Source: Antilocapra americana
Taxonomy: Eukaryota; Chordata; Mammalia; Artiodactyla; Antilocapridae
Direction: 5' to 3'
NCBI GenBank assembly: GCA_007570785.1
Contig: ML660213.1
Span: 1,883,414-1,947,413 of the forward strand
DNA length: 64,000 nucleotides
Positions 48,326 to 60,167 of the stretch are shown here, one piece after another. The translations under genes and the position numbers were made by a program. The notes below the pieces were generated by a model that was not told where the DNA came from, did not search any database, and saw nothing but the letters and a program-made list of their open reading frames with translations. Positions within the stretch are counted from its first letter, which is position 1, and the number at the start of each line of letters is the position of its first letter.

Positions 48326-50276
48326 CTGATTTGAGAGAAGTTTACAGAAAAGGAAGGGTTCTTTATGCAAAGGCAAGTTTGCAATTTCATTCATTTTGAC
48401 CATCTCAACAAAATCAAATGCCCCAAAAGGTGTAAAACTTTTGATGAGAGGAAAAAGTCCTGTTGAAATGATTGTTTCATGGAATCTGAGATAAAATTCT
48501 GAAGTGAAACAATTTGCTTGCAGACCAACCTACTGTTAACTTTCCAAACACAAAGCAACATTACAGAAATGTGCTTCAAAATTAGTCACCTTAAAAATGC
48601 AAGGTTAAAATAAATGTAGTCCTTTGAAACTGGCCTTTATGATGAATACAGAAAAAACACAGTCTTTGCCCATCCTTCAATATTATCTGAAAGTATTTCT
48701 AAGAGCTTACTGTACTTCTCAATCAAAGGTAATAAAAATGAAACAATCTTATTAGTCACTTCTATCTCTAGTCATCATGGGTTAGTTTGACTTCTTTTCT
48801 TCTAAGAAAATGCATTTCATTCTTTTCCCTCTCAGTCAATAAAGATGAGCCCAACAGACAGTCACATCTCTTCTGATTCTGCTACATCAGAAACACCCAT
48901 GGACCCTCATTATTGCTTGAGCTCCATTTCTTTACTTTGCTCCTAAGTTCTGCATTCTTACTCGTGCCTTTATTTTTCTATATCATTATTGCCTGCTTAT
49001 TAAACTGTTAGGCCATATAGTTGATGCACATATTTGCTTTTCAACAAATGATTTGGTTGAAATCTAACATCAAAGCTTAAACAAATTTGTGGTTTAAATA
49101 TGCTTTGAAAAGACTTGGCATTTTATTTAGTGTTTTCTTTCTTTTATTTTAGAACTTTCTGGCAAAACTACTTGCTCCTAGACAGGGGAAAACAAATAGT
49201 GGGACACCAAGGGTATTGAAGGTCAGAATTAATATGCTTTTACTAATTAGTGTATCTGAAGAAGTTTGCCCTACTTACACCTTCACTATAACTGCTTAGA
49301 ATCAGCTTTCCTTTAACGTGGTGTTTTAGTGTCTCAGTTCACCAAAAATAATACAAGAATAATAAAGCATAAATATCATATAGTAAAAATATAAAATATA
49401 TGTTTTTAAAAGATATTGATTTGGGGGTTGCATTTCTCTCTTTATGAGTCAGTAATTAATTGTATGTCTGGATCCTAAAGCATTTAGTGCAGCCATTTTA
49501 GGGAAGGCAAATACTAAGAGACAAAACTGTAAGACAATCATTTGGTGTCCTTGAACGGCATTATTATGAAGAAAGTGTACAGAGTTCTCATCTGCAAGAT
49601 ATTCAACATCAGTAATCACATTTTTCATGAAGACAAATAAAAGGGAATTACATCCAGGTGCACATGTGTGCTCATCTCCCCAGTGGGTTGCTACAAAGAT
49701 CTCCCTAAAGGCAGTTCTTGATTTCTGGGCAGGGTCACCAGTAAAGGCAGTTTAAAAGGCTGGTGTGATTGGCATCTGGATACTACAATAGTCAAACCTT
49801 CCCCCAAATGATCATGGACCTGTTTTCGCTAATAGGAAAAAAAAGTGACAAGGAGAGAGAGGGTCACCTTTGGAATGCCAATCTGAGTAGTATTATAGTT
49901 TGTTATTTTTACCAGGTTCCATTTGGATTACTAGTGAAATTCTTTTTGTAAGTGAATTTACTCTTCAATCCTGAAAATAAGCAAAATTTTTTTCTTCTCC
50001 AGAATTGCTCTGTTACTGTTTTGGAAAGACAAAGTACTGTTAACCCCAGGCAACCAGGGGAATAATTCATTATGAGTGTGCACATTATTTTCTAGTTCTA
50101 AAATCATGATCATGAAATTATATTGAACTTAGGTCCTCTTTAAACCCTGTGATACAACCCAAGATTTGAGTATCCATTTTATATTGAGCAATTTTCCCCC
50201 ATATCACTTAAGTTATTCCTAGAACTTACCCCATAAATTCTTTAGTAGCAAAAAGGAACAAAATTGTGTTAATTCT
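48326..50276. other. Unique AT-rich intron
   Basis: Nothing recognised. Confidence 0.45.
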
Positions 50277-50287
50277 AAATTGTGAAT

Positions 50288-50507
50288 GTGGTATTTTGAA
50301 AATTTTTTGGCATTGCTCTTCTTGGGATTGGAATGAAAACTGACCTTTTCCAGTCTTGAGGCCATTGCTGAGTTTTCCAAATTTGCTGCCATATTGAGTG
50401 TATCACTTTAAAAACATTATCTTTTAGGATCTGAAATAGCTCAGCTGGAATTATATCACCTCCACTCGCTTTATTCGTGTCCAAAGGCCCACTTGACTTC
50501 ACACTCA
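50288..50507 (-). mobile_element. BovB 5' segment, inverted (twin-primed insertion, part 1)
   Basis: Minus-strand translation reads NKASGGDIIPAELFQILKD and QQIWKTQQWPQDWKRSVF, the N-terminal RT region. It is in opposite orientation to the rest of the same insertion (50508-51643). The two parts share one pair of flanking target duplications. Confidence 0.95.
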
Positions 50508-51643
50508 ACTGGATTGAATCACAGAAAAAGCAAGGGAAATCCAGGAAAACATCTATTTCTGCTTCATTGCACTAAAGCCTTTAACTGTATGGATCACAAA
50601 AAACTATGGAAAATACCTAAAGAGAGGGGACTACCAGGCCACCTTACCTGTCTCCTGAGAAACCTATATGCAGGTCAAAAAGCAACAGGTAGAACCAGAC
50701 ATGGACCAATGAACTGGTTCAAATATGGGAAAGGAGTACGTCAAAGCTGTATATTGTCACCCTGCTTATTTAACTTAAATGCAGAGTACATCATGCAAAA
50801 TGCTGGACTGAATGAAACACAAGCTGGACTCAAGATTGCCTGGAGAAATATCAATAACCTCTGATATGCAGATGACACCATGCTGATGGCAGAGAGCAAA
50901 GAGGAACTAAAGAGCCTTTTGATAAAGATGAAAGAGGAGAGTGAAAAAGCTGGCTTAAAACTCAACATTCAAAACACTAAGATCATGGCATCTGGTCCCA
51001 TCACTTCATGGCAAATAGATGGGGAAACAATAGAAACAATGACAGATTTTATTTTCTTGGGTTCCAAAATCACTGCAGGTGGTAATTGCAGCCATGAAAT
51101 GAAAAGAAGCTTGCTCCTTGGAAGAAAAGATATGAGAAACCCAGACAGCATATTACAAAGCAGAGAGATCATTTTGCCAACAAAGGTCCATCTAGTCAAA
51201 GATACGGATTTTCCAGTAGTTATGTACGGCTGAGAGAGTTGGACCATAAAGAAGACTGAGTGCCGAAGAATTGATGTATCCAACTGTGATGCAGAAGAAT
51301 CTTAGGAATCCTTTATACTCCAAGGAGATCAAACCAGTCAATCCTAAAGGAAATCAATGCTGAGTATTCACTGGAAGGACTAATGCTGAAGCTGACGCTC
51401 CAATACTTTGGCCACCTGATGCAAGGAGCCACCTCACTGGAAAAGCCCAATGATGCTGGGAAAGCCTGAGGGCAGGAGGAAAAGTGGATGACAGAGGATG
51501 AGATGGGTGGATGGTATCTTCGACTCAATGGACATGAGTTTGAGCAAACTCTGGGAGACAGTGAAGGACAGGGAAGCCTAGAATGCTGCAGTCCATGGAG
51601 TAGCAAAGAGGAGGACACGACTGAAAGACTGAAAAACAACAAC
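50508..51643 (+). mobile_element. BovB 3' segment (twin-primed insertion, part 2)
   Basis: Resumes in RT at the KAREFQKNIYFCF-equivalent, about 145 bp downstream of where the inverted part ends in BovB coordinates, and runs to the 3' end. YADD codons are intact at 50865-50876 but preceded directly by a TGA stop (50862-50864). Whole insertion (50288-51643) is flanked by AAATTGTGAAT at 50277-50287 and 51644-51654 (11/11). Confidence 0.95.
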
Positions 51644-51654
51644 AAATTGTGAAT

Positions 51655-52049
51655 ATATTATATGAAAGAATGATAATAAAACAATTAAATCTAAGTGTTT
51701 TAATCTCACAGATGCCCCAGTAATCACTTCTATTTTGAATTTTTGAGCCTACTTAAATATCCTATGCTTATCAATTTGGAATTTTGGAAGTTAAAGGAAC
51801 TTACCATTCAGTACAAGCCTCAGGTTAACAGATGAGCATGATTAGACCCACATGAAAGTAGTTTATCTAACGTCTCAACACTAAGTAGATTAATTTAACT
51901 GTTTTCAGTAACACATTAAATATCACATTTTAAATATAAAAATTTCACATTACTCATGCCCCAGATATGACATTTAGGCAAACATATGTGCAGCAGCAGA
52001 TGAATTAACAGAATAATGATTTTACAAATTGCACAAGATTTTATAAAAT
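51655..52049. other. Unique intron
   Basis: Nothing recognised. Confidence 0.4.
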
Positions 52050-52100
52050 CTCCTGTCTCATAGTAGGTATTAATAAATATTTGTTAAATGAGTAATAGCT
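52050..52100 (+). mobile_element. L2-type 3' end
   Basis: CTCATAGTAGGTATTAATAA ATATTTGTTAAATGAG-like terminal signature. Confidence 0.65.
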
Positions 52101-52320
52101 GATAGCTAATATTGAATGACTATGAACTTATCTATGTGGCAGACACTGTGCAAAGTTTATTGGATGAGCTATCCCATTTAATCCTAACCTATTTGCTTGA
52201 TATCAATATTGTAAGTAATATTATGTCAATTTTAATAAAAGGAAAAAGAGGCACACAGATGATTAAGTGACTTTTTCTAATTACATTTAACTAACAAATA
52301 ACAGGGCTTAGATCTGCAAC
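52095..52320 (-). mobile_element. MIR SINE
   Basis: GGCAGACACTGTGCAAAGTT, CTATCCCATTTAATCCTAAC, AAAGAGGCACACAGATGATT and ACAGGGCTTAGATCTGCAAC follow antisense MIR closely. Confidence 0.85.
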
Positions 52321-53125
52321 ATATCTGTTAGTCTTCTCCCAAATCCCTTATTCTTAATTGTAAAGAAATGGGGGGTATTTATACTATGATGCAAATAACT
52401 GATAATATACCCTTCCTAAAAATTAGACTTTTGAAAGAATATTTGTGTCAGAAAGGAAAAGGACTAATGATAGATGGTAAAAAAGATTCTTTTGGTTCAT
52501 TTTCTACCCCAAAGTAGACTTTGACAGAGTTCATTTACATTTTACTAAGCTTAATGATTTCTATACTGAGCAACATAAACATATATTCAAATATTTGAAT
52601 TGATATTTGAATTGTTTTCATTCTACCATTTGAGATAAAAATATTTAAAGCAAATATATGGAAGAGGAGGGAGTTATATGAGAGATTCATTTCTTGAACT
52701 ATACTAATTAGATAATTTATACTGAGACTTTCAATGTATTGCTATGACCATGAAACATGTTGTGAGTGTATTTACAAATCCTGTTACTGATGGGTAAAAT
52801 CTCACATTTTTCTTATATAAAATATGTAAAAAATACACATCATAGTATATTTGTGTTTGATATCTCCATTCATATTTCAGGAATCATTTTTAGTTAGACT
52901 TTGAGATTTTGAACTGAATCAAAATAAAAGATTTCTGAGTTCTTATAATTATTCACTTTTAAAATATAATCCATCTCAGAGATGTCCAGGATTTGCTTAT
53001 TAAATTTGCCTCAGAATATAGAAATTGCATGAAATTTATAGGACATGAGTTGAAAGCACTGTTTGATGCAGAGCACTTTGGTACATTTAAAATAATTTTG
53101 TCCAGTGTTAGAAAAATCTAGTTTT
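52321..53125. other. Unique AT-rich intron
   Basis: Nothing recognised. Confidence 0.4.
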
Positions 53126-54580
53126 AGGAACCCTCTTCCAGTTGAGCTATTTCAAATCCTGAAAGATGAGGCTGTGAAAGTGCTACACTTAATATGCCAG
53201 CAAATTTGGAAAACTCAGCAGTGGCCACAGAATTGGAAAAAGTCAGTTTTCATTCCAATCCCAAAGAAAGGCAATGCCAAAGAATGTTCGAACTACCACA
53301 CAATTGCACTCATCTCACATGCTAGTAAGGTAATGCTCAAAATTCTCCAAGCCAGGTTTCAGCAATACGTGAACCGTGAACTTCCAGATGTTCACGCTGG
53401 CTTTCGAAAAGGCAGAGGAAACAGAGATCAAATTGCCAACATCTGCTGGATCATCGAAAAAGCAAGAGAATTCCAGAAAAACATCTACTTCTGCTTTATT
53501 GACTATGCCAAAGCCTTTGATTGTGTGGATCACAATAAACTGTGGAAAATTCTGAAAGAGATGGGAATACCAAACCATGTGACATGTCTCTTGAGAAACC
53601 TGTATGCAGGTCAGGAAGCAACAATTAGAACTGGACATGGAACAACAGACTGGTTCCAAATAGGAAAAAGAGTACATAAAGGCTGTATTTTGTCACCCTG
53701 CTGATTTAACTTCTATGCAGAGTACATTATGAGAAATGCTGGGCTGGAAGAAGCAGAAGGTGGAATCAAGAGTGCCAGGAGAAATATCAAACCTCAGATA
53801 GGCAGAGGACACCACTCTTACGGCAGAAAGTGAAGAGGAACTAAAAGCCTCTTGATGAAAGAGAAAGAGGAGAGTGAAAAAGTTGGCTTAAAGCTCAATG
53901 TTCAGAAAACTAAGATCATGGCATCTGGTCCTATCACTTCATGGCAAATAGATGAGGAAACAGTGGAAACAGTGCCAGACTTTATTTTATGGGGCTCCAA
54001 AATCACGGCAGATAGTGACTGCAGCCATGAAATTAAAAGATGCTTACTCCTTGGAAGGAAAGTTATGACCAACCTAGACAGCATATCAAAAAGCAGAGAC
54101 ATTACTTTGCCAACAAAGGTCCGTCTAGTCAAGACTATGGTTTTTCCAGTAGTCATGTATGGATGTGAGATTTGGATGGCGAAGAAAGCTGAGCACTGAA
54201 GAATTGATGCTTTTGAACTGTGGTATTGGAGAAGACTCTTGAGAGTCCTTTGGACTGCAAGAAGATCCAACAACTCTATCCTAAAGGAGATCAGTCCTGG
54301 GTGTTCATTGGTAGGACTGATGTTGAAGCTAAAACTCCAATACTTTGCCCATCTCATGTGAAGAGTTGACTTATTGGAAAAGACCCTAATGCTGGGAAGG
54401 ATTGGGGACAGGAGGAGAAGGGGACAACAGAGGATGAGATGGCTGGATGGCATCACCGACTCAATGAACATGGGTTTGGGTGGACTCCGGGAGTTGGTGA
54501 TTGACAGGGAGGCCTGGTGTGCTGCCGTTCATGGTTCATAAAGAGTCAGACACGACTGAGGGACTGAACCTAACTGACTG
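53126..54580 (+). mobile_element. BovB LINE, 1.45 kb, with the longest open RT frame in the window
   Basis: Open frame to 53704 reads through the RT fingers and motif A: ELFQILKDEAVKVLHLICQQ, IPIPKKGNAKECSNYHTIAL, GFRKGRGNRDQIANICW, YFCFIDYAKAFDCVDHNKLW. It stops just after LSPC. The catalytic YADD codons are destroyed at 53799-53810 (TAG GCA GAG GAC: Tyr to stop, first Asp to Glu). The 3' end carries the typical GACTGAACC repeats. No target duplication seen. Confidence 0.95.
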
Positions 54581-54682
54581 AGAACTAATTGATACAGAAA
54601 AAATAATCTCACTCCCAGAAATCTTTGGGGATACAAGTAAATAAATAATACCAATAGTATTATATATTTTTGTTACTTGAAA

Positions 54683-54895
54683 GGGCTTCCCAGGTGGTGG
54701 TGGTGGTAAAGAATCTGCCTACCAATGCAGCAGACATGAGTTCTATCCCTGGGTCATGAAAATCCTCTGGAGTAGGAAATGGTAACCTCCTCCAGTATTC
54801 TTGACTGGAGAATTCCATGGACAGAAGAGCCTGGCGAGCTACAGTCCATGGGGTCGCAAAGAGTCTGACATGACTGTAGCAACTTAGCATGCATA
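54683..54895 (+). mobile_element. Bov-tA SINE with target-site duplication
   Basis: Starts GGGCTTCCCAGGTGGTGG with a small (GGT)n expansion in the A-box region. Flanked by TTACTTGAAA at 54673-54682 and 54896-54905 (10/10). Confidence 0.95.
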
Positions 54896-54905
54896 TTACT
54901 TGAAA

Positions 54906-56651
54906 AGCCAAAAACCAAAAGACAAATCCAAAAAGTTTAGCAGTGTTTGGTAAGATCTACTACTTGGGTGATCATTACTTTGCCTTCCACTCTCATTTAT
55001 TACTTTTAGATACTTCTTGTTTTGTGCCTTCTAAAGAACTGTCCACAGTTGCTCACTACCCCTCTGGCAAAGTACCAGCTTTTGAAACAGAAGACTCCAA
55101 ATTCACATTTCAATTCAGCAGCTGTAGCAGTTTGGGGGACTCAGTTACTGGAGCTTCATTTCCTCATAATCCAGGAGGGGGAAAATATCTTCCAAGGTTG
55201 TAGAGGGAATGAATGACAGAATGTACAAGGAAAACAAATGTATGATGCTATCTATCCACTTACGTTTTCTACATAAGAAGATACAAATTAAAGGAAAGCT
55301 ATTAAGTTGCTTTTGTAAACTTATCTTGGCTCACTGATTGGGTAAATTTAGTTAAACCATGACCCAGCTCAATAAAAGTATCCAACCAAACCTTCCAGGT
55401 AAGCCAAAGGGTCAAACCAATAAATAACTTGATGGAGACCTGGTTACTTTCAAAGTTAAGACAGTCTTCAAAGCAAGCTACGCGGTTTGTATAAAGAAGC
55501 GAGCGAAGCTCCAATACGTGCCTAAATGCAGGAGAATTTACTCTCCAGGAATCATCAAAGCTCCTGGGAGTCGTTCAAGCCAAAACTGTGATCTCCCTGC
55601 CTTGTCCTTCAGATGATGTGGACTCCAAACACATTTTCTGTGCAGCTGGAGGCTTTGTTACAGACAGAAGGATCCTGCTTCGTGAGGCGGGTGTTTACAG
55701 CCTAACTTTTTTAAAGAGGAATTTGGAAAACTTCCCAGATGCTGCATCTGCCCCTAGCCTGTGCACCTCGGAGTCTAAGGCCGGCGAGGGAGGCAGCGCA
55801 GACGACTAAATTTATTAACGGTGGATGGGCCACTCTGTCTTTCACAGTAACAGCAGTAGGTGATCCCATCGAAAATCTGTCTGCTGGCTAGCTAGCAAAT
55901 CCAAGCTGACATGCCTGCCGCAGCACCACCCAGATGAATGGCAAGAAGGCTGATTCCTCAAAGAAACACATCAGAAGCCAAAGGCCGGACCAGGAAGGCA
56001 GTTCCAGCTCCATCCGAAAGTCTTTTACTTTCTACCCACAGATTCTTTTCTAGATACCCATGTTTTCTTTTCTTTCCTTTTTTTAACTTTTAGGAATAGT
56101 AAGCAGAAGTTGAGTGTTGCAGGGGAGCTCAGTGATTGAATTTCTAATAGTGAGAAGTTGGATGTACTAGGCTAGTGGTTACTCTTAATATATTAATCTT
56201 AATATATCACAGCTAAAGCATAATCATGACTCATTGCAAACACACATCAGCAGCTAGCCTCACATAAAAACAAACTATTTACTGCTTTAAGTAAAAATAA
56301 AACGATATACAAGCTATGTTTTAGAGCTCAAGTTCTATTTCATTGTCCTCAACATATACAACGTTTGAAAGTCCAGCTATTGCTACAGAATTACATTCTC
56401 AGGAGTTAAATTAATATCATTCTGAGTTTATAGAATCATCTATATAATACACTTTGTAAGTTCTTTAAAGAATTTCAAACTATGTATTATGAATAGTTAC
56501 TATTTTCCATACCTACAGTCAAATACTGCTTCTAAACACTGTAATTCATAGAGCAAAAGACTTCCAGACTATAATACCCATAAAATCAGGAACTGAGCGA
56601 GACACACGAGATTAGCTCACACAGTGAGGGCTGGATCTTGTGTTAGATGAA
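54906..56651. other. Unique intron containing a CpG cluster
   Basis: 54940-55215 carries an 86-codon plus-strand frame with no recognised family. 55481-56016 is listed separately. Confidence 0.4.
55481..56016. promoter_or_regulatory. CpG-rich unique segment, candidate regulatory element
   Basis: I count 18 CpG in 536 bp (for example 55481, 55483, 55681, 55688, 55769, 55782, 55785, 55797, 55803), against only a handful in the next kilobase. It is not a recognisable repeat. A 73-codon plus-strand frame (55588-55809) sits in it. Function unknown: candidate alternative promoter, enhancer, unannotated transcript exon or old pseudogene. Confidence 0.35.
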
Positions 56652-56885
56652 TTGGGAGATTGGGATTGACATAAACACACTATGATACTATGTATAAAAT
56701 GGGTAACTAACTAATGAGAACCTATTGTATAGCTCAGGGAACTTTACTCAGTCCTCTGTAGTGACCTAAATTGTATGGCAGTCCAAAAAAGAGGGGATAT
56801 ATGTACACATATAGCTGTTTCACTTTGCTGTACGGCAGAAACTAACAAAACATTGTAAAGTAACTATACTAGAATAAAAATTAAT
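56652..56885 (+). mobile_element. L1 3' UTR fragment
   Basis: GATTGGGATTGACATAAACA, GAACCTATTGTATAGCTCAG, TTCACTTTGCTGTACGGCAG, AAAGTAACTATACTAGAATA. Confidence 0.88.
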
Positions 56886-57605
56886 TGACAAAGAAAGTAG
56901 AAAAACCAAGAAAATGTTTATATTTTACTGGGGATTTCTGCACTGATTTTTATTTGAAAAATATTGTATTAAAATATTATTTATATGGACAGCTGAGCTT
57001 TTGGTGCCTTAAATATTGTGCCTTACTCTACTTCTGACCCACAGAAGGTAGGTTTTCCCTGAAATTACTTTTTTCCATAATGCTCTCAATAGAACATAGG
57101 GTACGAACAGTTGTTACATTAAAAAAAAAATCAGTTACATCAAATAAGTACTAGGAACAGTTAATTAAACAAAGCTAAATAGATTTCTTACACTTTTTTT
57201 CAGAGTCTATAATAACTCAATGTGTACTAAGCATCTCCAATAGCAAGGGGCATTTCTCAAACTCATTTGCCACAGAACTCTTTTCCACAAAGGAAGTGAA
57301 TAATACTCTGAGGAACACACACATTCTGGTTAATAACATCCAAGAATCATGTCCAGCACATACTTTGATCCAATAAGGCTGTCTTTCCACATCATTTTCT
57401 TTCTTTTCTTTCCTCCACTTACCCCTCTTATCTCTTCCCCCAGAATACTAAAAAGAAAAGTATGTTGACACCATCAAGCTAAAGTACAGAAAGACTACAT
57501 TAGCATCTCTATAAACAGGCATAGTAAAAACTCACTGTGAAGGAGTATTAGAATAATAGAAAACACTTTGGGGCTTAGTGCCTCCTAAGGAAAGTGACAT
57601 CAAGC
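56886..57605. other. Unique intron next to the exon donor
   Basis: Nothing recognised. Confidence 0.4.
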
Positions 57606-57613
57606 ACCCTTAC
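57606..57613 (-). promoter_or_regulatory. USH2A: Splice donor of the USH2A exon
   Basis: Minus-strand sequence across the exon end reads ACGG/GTAAGGGT, a strong match to the mammalian 5' splice-site consensus. The phase it leaves (one base of a Gly-type codon) fits the usherin reading frame. Confidence 0.85.
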
Positions 57614-57844
57614 CCGTGAAGTCTGTATTGACTGGGTGAGTGGAGCTGGGGAACTTATAATATCCGTGTCCTGTGAAGCGAGTCCCTTTCATCACCATGG
57701 CCCGCGGAGCCGGTAGAGATGGCTCTCTCCTTTCCAGTTGATACACAGGAGAAGGTCCATTCTGCTCTTCAGGCGCCAGCCAGCTAAGATACATGGTTGT
57801 GCTGTTGATTCCCTCAACCAGAGGTGGCCTCAGTTGCGCTGGTG
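57614..57844 (-). CDS. USH2A: USH2A (usherin) internal exon, probably exon 21
   Basis: Minus-strand exon of 231 bp. Reading starts after two bases that finish a split codon and ends one base into the next codon, so the flanking phases are 2 and 1. The open frame contains GINSTTMYLSW, NGPSPVYQLERRE and KFPSSTHPVNTDFTG, which I recognise as usherin at the end of a fibronectin III repeat leading into the first laminin G domain. Length and phase match my recollection of human exon 21 (c.4397-4627). Usherin is a very large extracellular/transmembrane protein of the photoreceptor periciliary membrane and the cochlear hair-cell ankle links; loss causes Usher syndrome type 2A. The exon is bounded by a consensus acceptor (ATTTAG) and donor (G/GTAAGG) and has no internal stop. 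The middle (PAPRAMVMKGTRF) appears more divergent from human than the two ends. No other exon of the gene was found in the window. Confidence 0.93.
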
Positions 57845-57872
57845 CTAAATATTAGAAAACCCTTGTTACTTT
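57845..57872 (-). promoter_or_regulatory. USH2A: Splice acceptor of the USH2A exon
   Basis: On the minus strand the exon is preceded by a T-rich stretch ending TTTTCTAATATTTAG. TTCTAAT about ten bases from the AG resembles a branch-point motif, though that is close; a more distant one is equally possible. The AG directly precedes the first exon base at 57844. Confidence 0.8.
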
Positions 57873-59904
57873 CAAGAACTTGGCTTCATCTCTAGCCACT
57901 GATATGTACAAATATGTTCACATGCACCTGTGTACATCATACTCCAAATACAATTAGGGTCTCAAGGATTTCTATGGTTCTAGGAACTGAAAACACAAGA
58001 TACAATTTGTATTAAAGGCAACTAAAGAAAATTTAGATGACTAACAAATGCTCGTATTAAGCAAAGTTTTTTCTTGTATTTTTCTCTATTCTTTCTTGCT
58101 ACCTAACAGACACTAGATACTCTGTTGCTGCTCCACCCAGATTCCCTTTCTCAAGTGGGTGCTTCAGTTCTCCATCTTCTGTACTTGGTCTCTAGCGGCT
58201 CATGGATGTTCCATTTTTTCAGAGAATTACCCTGCCTCAGTGGAAGCTACAGGATCCCTTGTGAATCCTGCAGCCAGTGACTACCAGCTAATGGCTACTG
58301 ATCACAAAGGGCACAGTCCCTTGTCTTAATGTATCAAGTCAGGGCTGCAATTCACAGGAGCCAAACAGGCAAATGAAATGTTTGAAATGGGCTAGTTAGG
58401 GAGACAAGAGAAAGCATGGGGACTGAGAAAAACCAGGTGAGGGTGAATGGTGACCAATTCATGCCAGCCAATGGATGACTCGGGAATAACAACCCAGTGT
58501 CGCCAAACCTTTTAGTTGGTTTTTTAAAAAGTCATTTTTTTTGTGTAATTTTTTGATTTTTTAAAGCTTAGAAACTGGTCTAAATTAAAACAAATAAGCA
58601 AAAGCTGCTCTGGTAACCAAACAAATCATCCACATGGAAGAAATGAGCCTGAGATCTCAGGGAGTTGCAAACTCTTCTCTGGGCACCACAGACTTTGGGC
58701 AGCCTCAAGGGTCCTGAAGAGACCACATGATCACTAGCAGGAGCCTGAGCCTTGGGCAGTCAGTACCCGGTGCTCACATGCATGCTGGGACAATGGCATG
58801 ATCTGAGGTTCAGGGACACTGGAAATTCTGTGGAGCCTCCTAGCAAATCTTCAGAGGGATAGATTTAAGACTTCCTCTAAAACCTACTGGAAATGGATCA
58901 GATTAACAACTGAGTTTTTTAAAATGAATGCCCATTTTGATTTTTATTTTCTTAAAGAGTCTATAGGATGACTCTTTATTCATATCCACTGTAGTTGTAT
59001 CAGCTGGTTTTGAGGGGTGAAAGTGAATAAAAAAAATCACATGGCATAATCACCGAGCTTATTTACTAAGGACCCAAACCAAAGCTGTGAACTTTAATTT
59101 ACACTTGTATTAACACAGCCTTGTATAGGAACAAAGCTTTTGTCTGTTTCAATAAATGTGAATTAAAATGATGTGAATAAAAGCGAATACCCTTAAACCA
59201 AAAAAACAAATTCACCTTAAATCAACTTAGAACAATTACCATTTGTTACTTTCTAGAAAGCTTGGCCAGCTTTCTAAAGAGAAACAATTAATTGTGATTC
59301 TATTTTCACTTTTAGTAAAGAAGAAAGTATGCTGAGCAAAAAGTTTAACAACTTAGATAATTAACAATTTTGTTCATCTTCTGCCACTGTGAACTATGTG
59401 GTATTTTTATTCTTATATAAATTTTATGCATGATTTCCTTTACTATTCTTTGCCAAAAATGAGCTAAATGGTGGCTCTCAAAGATTTCATTCTATATTCT
59501 ATGATTTCTCTTCAAAATAATCCAAAACAAAATAAAAAGCTAAGCCATGCAGAAACTTCTTCTATCACTGAGCTTATCTTCAGAGTTTGGAGTTCTACCT
59601 ATCTGTTATATTTTCAGCAAGCCATCGCTGGCTATAAGCTTAACTGGGAGGAAGGACTGTCAAAGATTTCTGAGTTTTGGGCTCAGGAAAGCAATGAAGG
59701 ACCAATTAAATATTTTTATATTGTCTAAATTTTGCTACTTAGAAACACACAAGAGAAATTTTGAGTATTTTGCTATGTTTTCTGTATTCTACTTAAGATT
59801 CCCTAATGATCTGGGATACAAAGACTTGAACTTTTTAGTTTGAAAAATATCATCTGTTTCAGAGATATTCAATCAAACATTCTCAGTGAAAATATTCTCG
59901 ATTT
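57873..59904. other. Unique intron upstream of the exon
   Basis: 58090-58520 looks like an old interspersed repeat but I cannot name it. A 9-bp inverted repeat (TAGAAAGCT, loop TGGCC, AGCTTTCTA) is at 59254-59276. No exon signal found. Confidence 0.4.
59254..59276. repeat. 9-bp perfect inverted repeat, 5-nt loop
   Basis: TAGAAAGCT / TGGCC / AGCTTTCTA. No T tract follows; no functional class suggested. Confidence 0.5.
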
Positions 59905-60047
59905 ATACTGTCTAATACAATAAACGCTAGCCATATATGATTATTGAACACTTGATATGTGTCTATTGAAACTAAGGGCTTGAACTTTTAATTTTATTAA
60001 TTTTAAATTTAAGTGACAATATATATAGCTACCATGCTGGACAGCAA
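59905..60047. mobile_element. hAT-Charlie-type non-autonomous element
   Basis: Terminal inverted repeats CTGTCTAATAC and GCTGGACAGC, with CGCTAGCCATATATGATTAT, TTGAACACTTGATATGTGTC inside. Matches the common mammalian element whose ends read CTGTCCAATA. Confidence 0.68.
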
Positions 60048-60167
60048 AGACTTAGCAAATCACAAATTATATATTTTTGATGTGTTGAGAATAGAAGTCC
60101 CATTTTAACTATTTTGTGTAATTATGAATAAACCTTCTATACTTCTTAATAGCAGAAGAATTTTGTT

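Larger units (their letters stand above)
1..57613 (-). other. USH2A: USH2A downstream intron (intron 21 by human numbering), partial
   Basis: Everything left of the exon is downstream in the gene's direction and holds no recognisable next exon, which should encode the start of laminin G domain 1. The intron is therefore at least 57.6 kb here. It is packed with transposable elements, listed separately. All elements marked plus are antisense to the host gene. Confidence 0.75.

Noticed and set aside
48175..48399. Overlapping open frames on both strands suggesting a small gene
   Set aside because: The DNA matches a hAT-type transposon relic; the frames are incidental.
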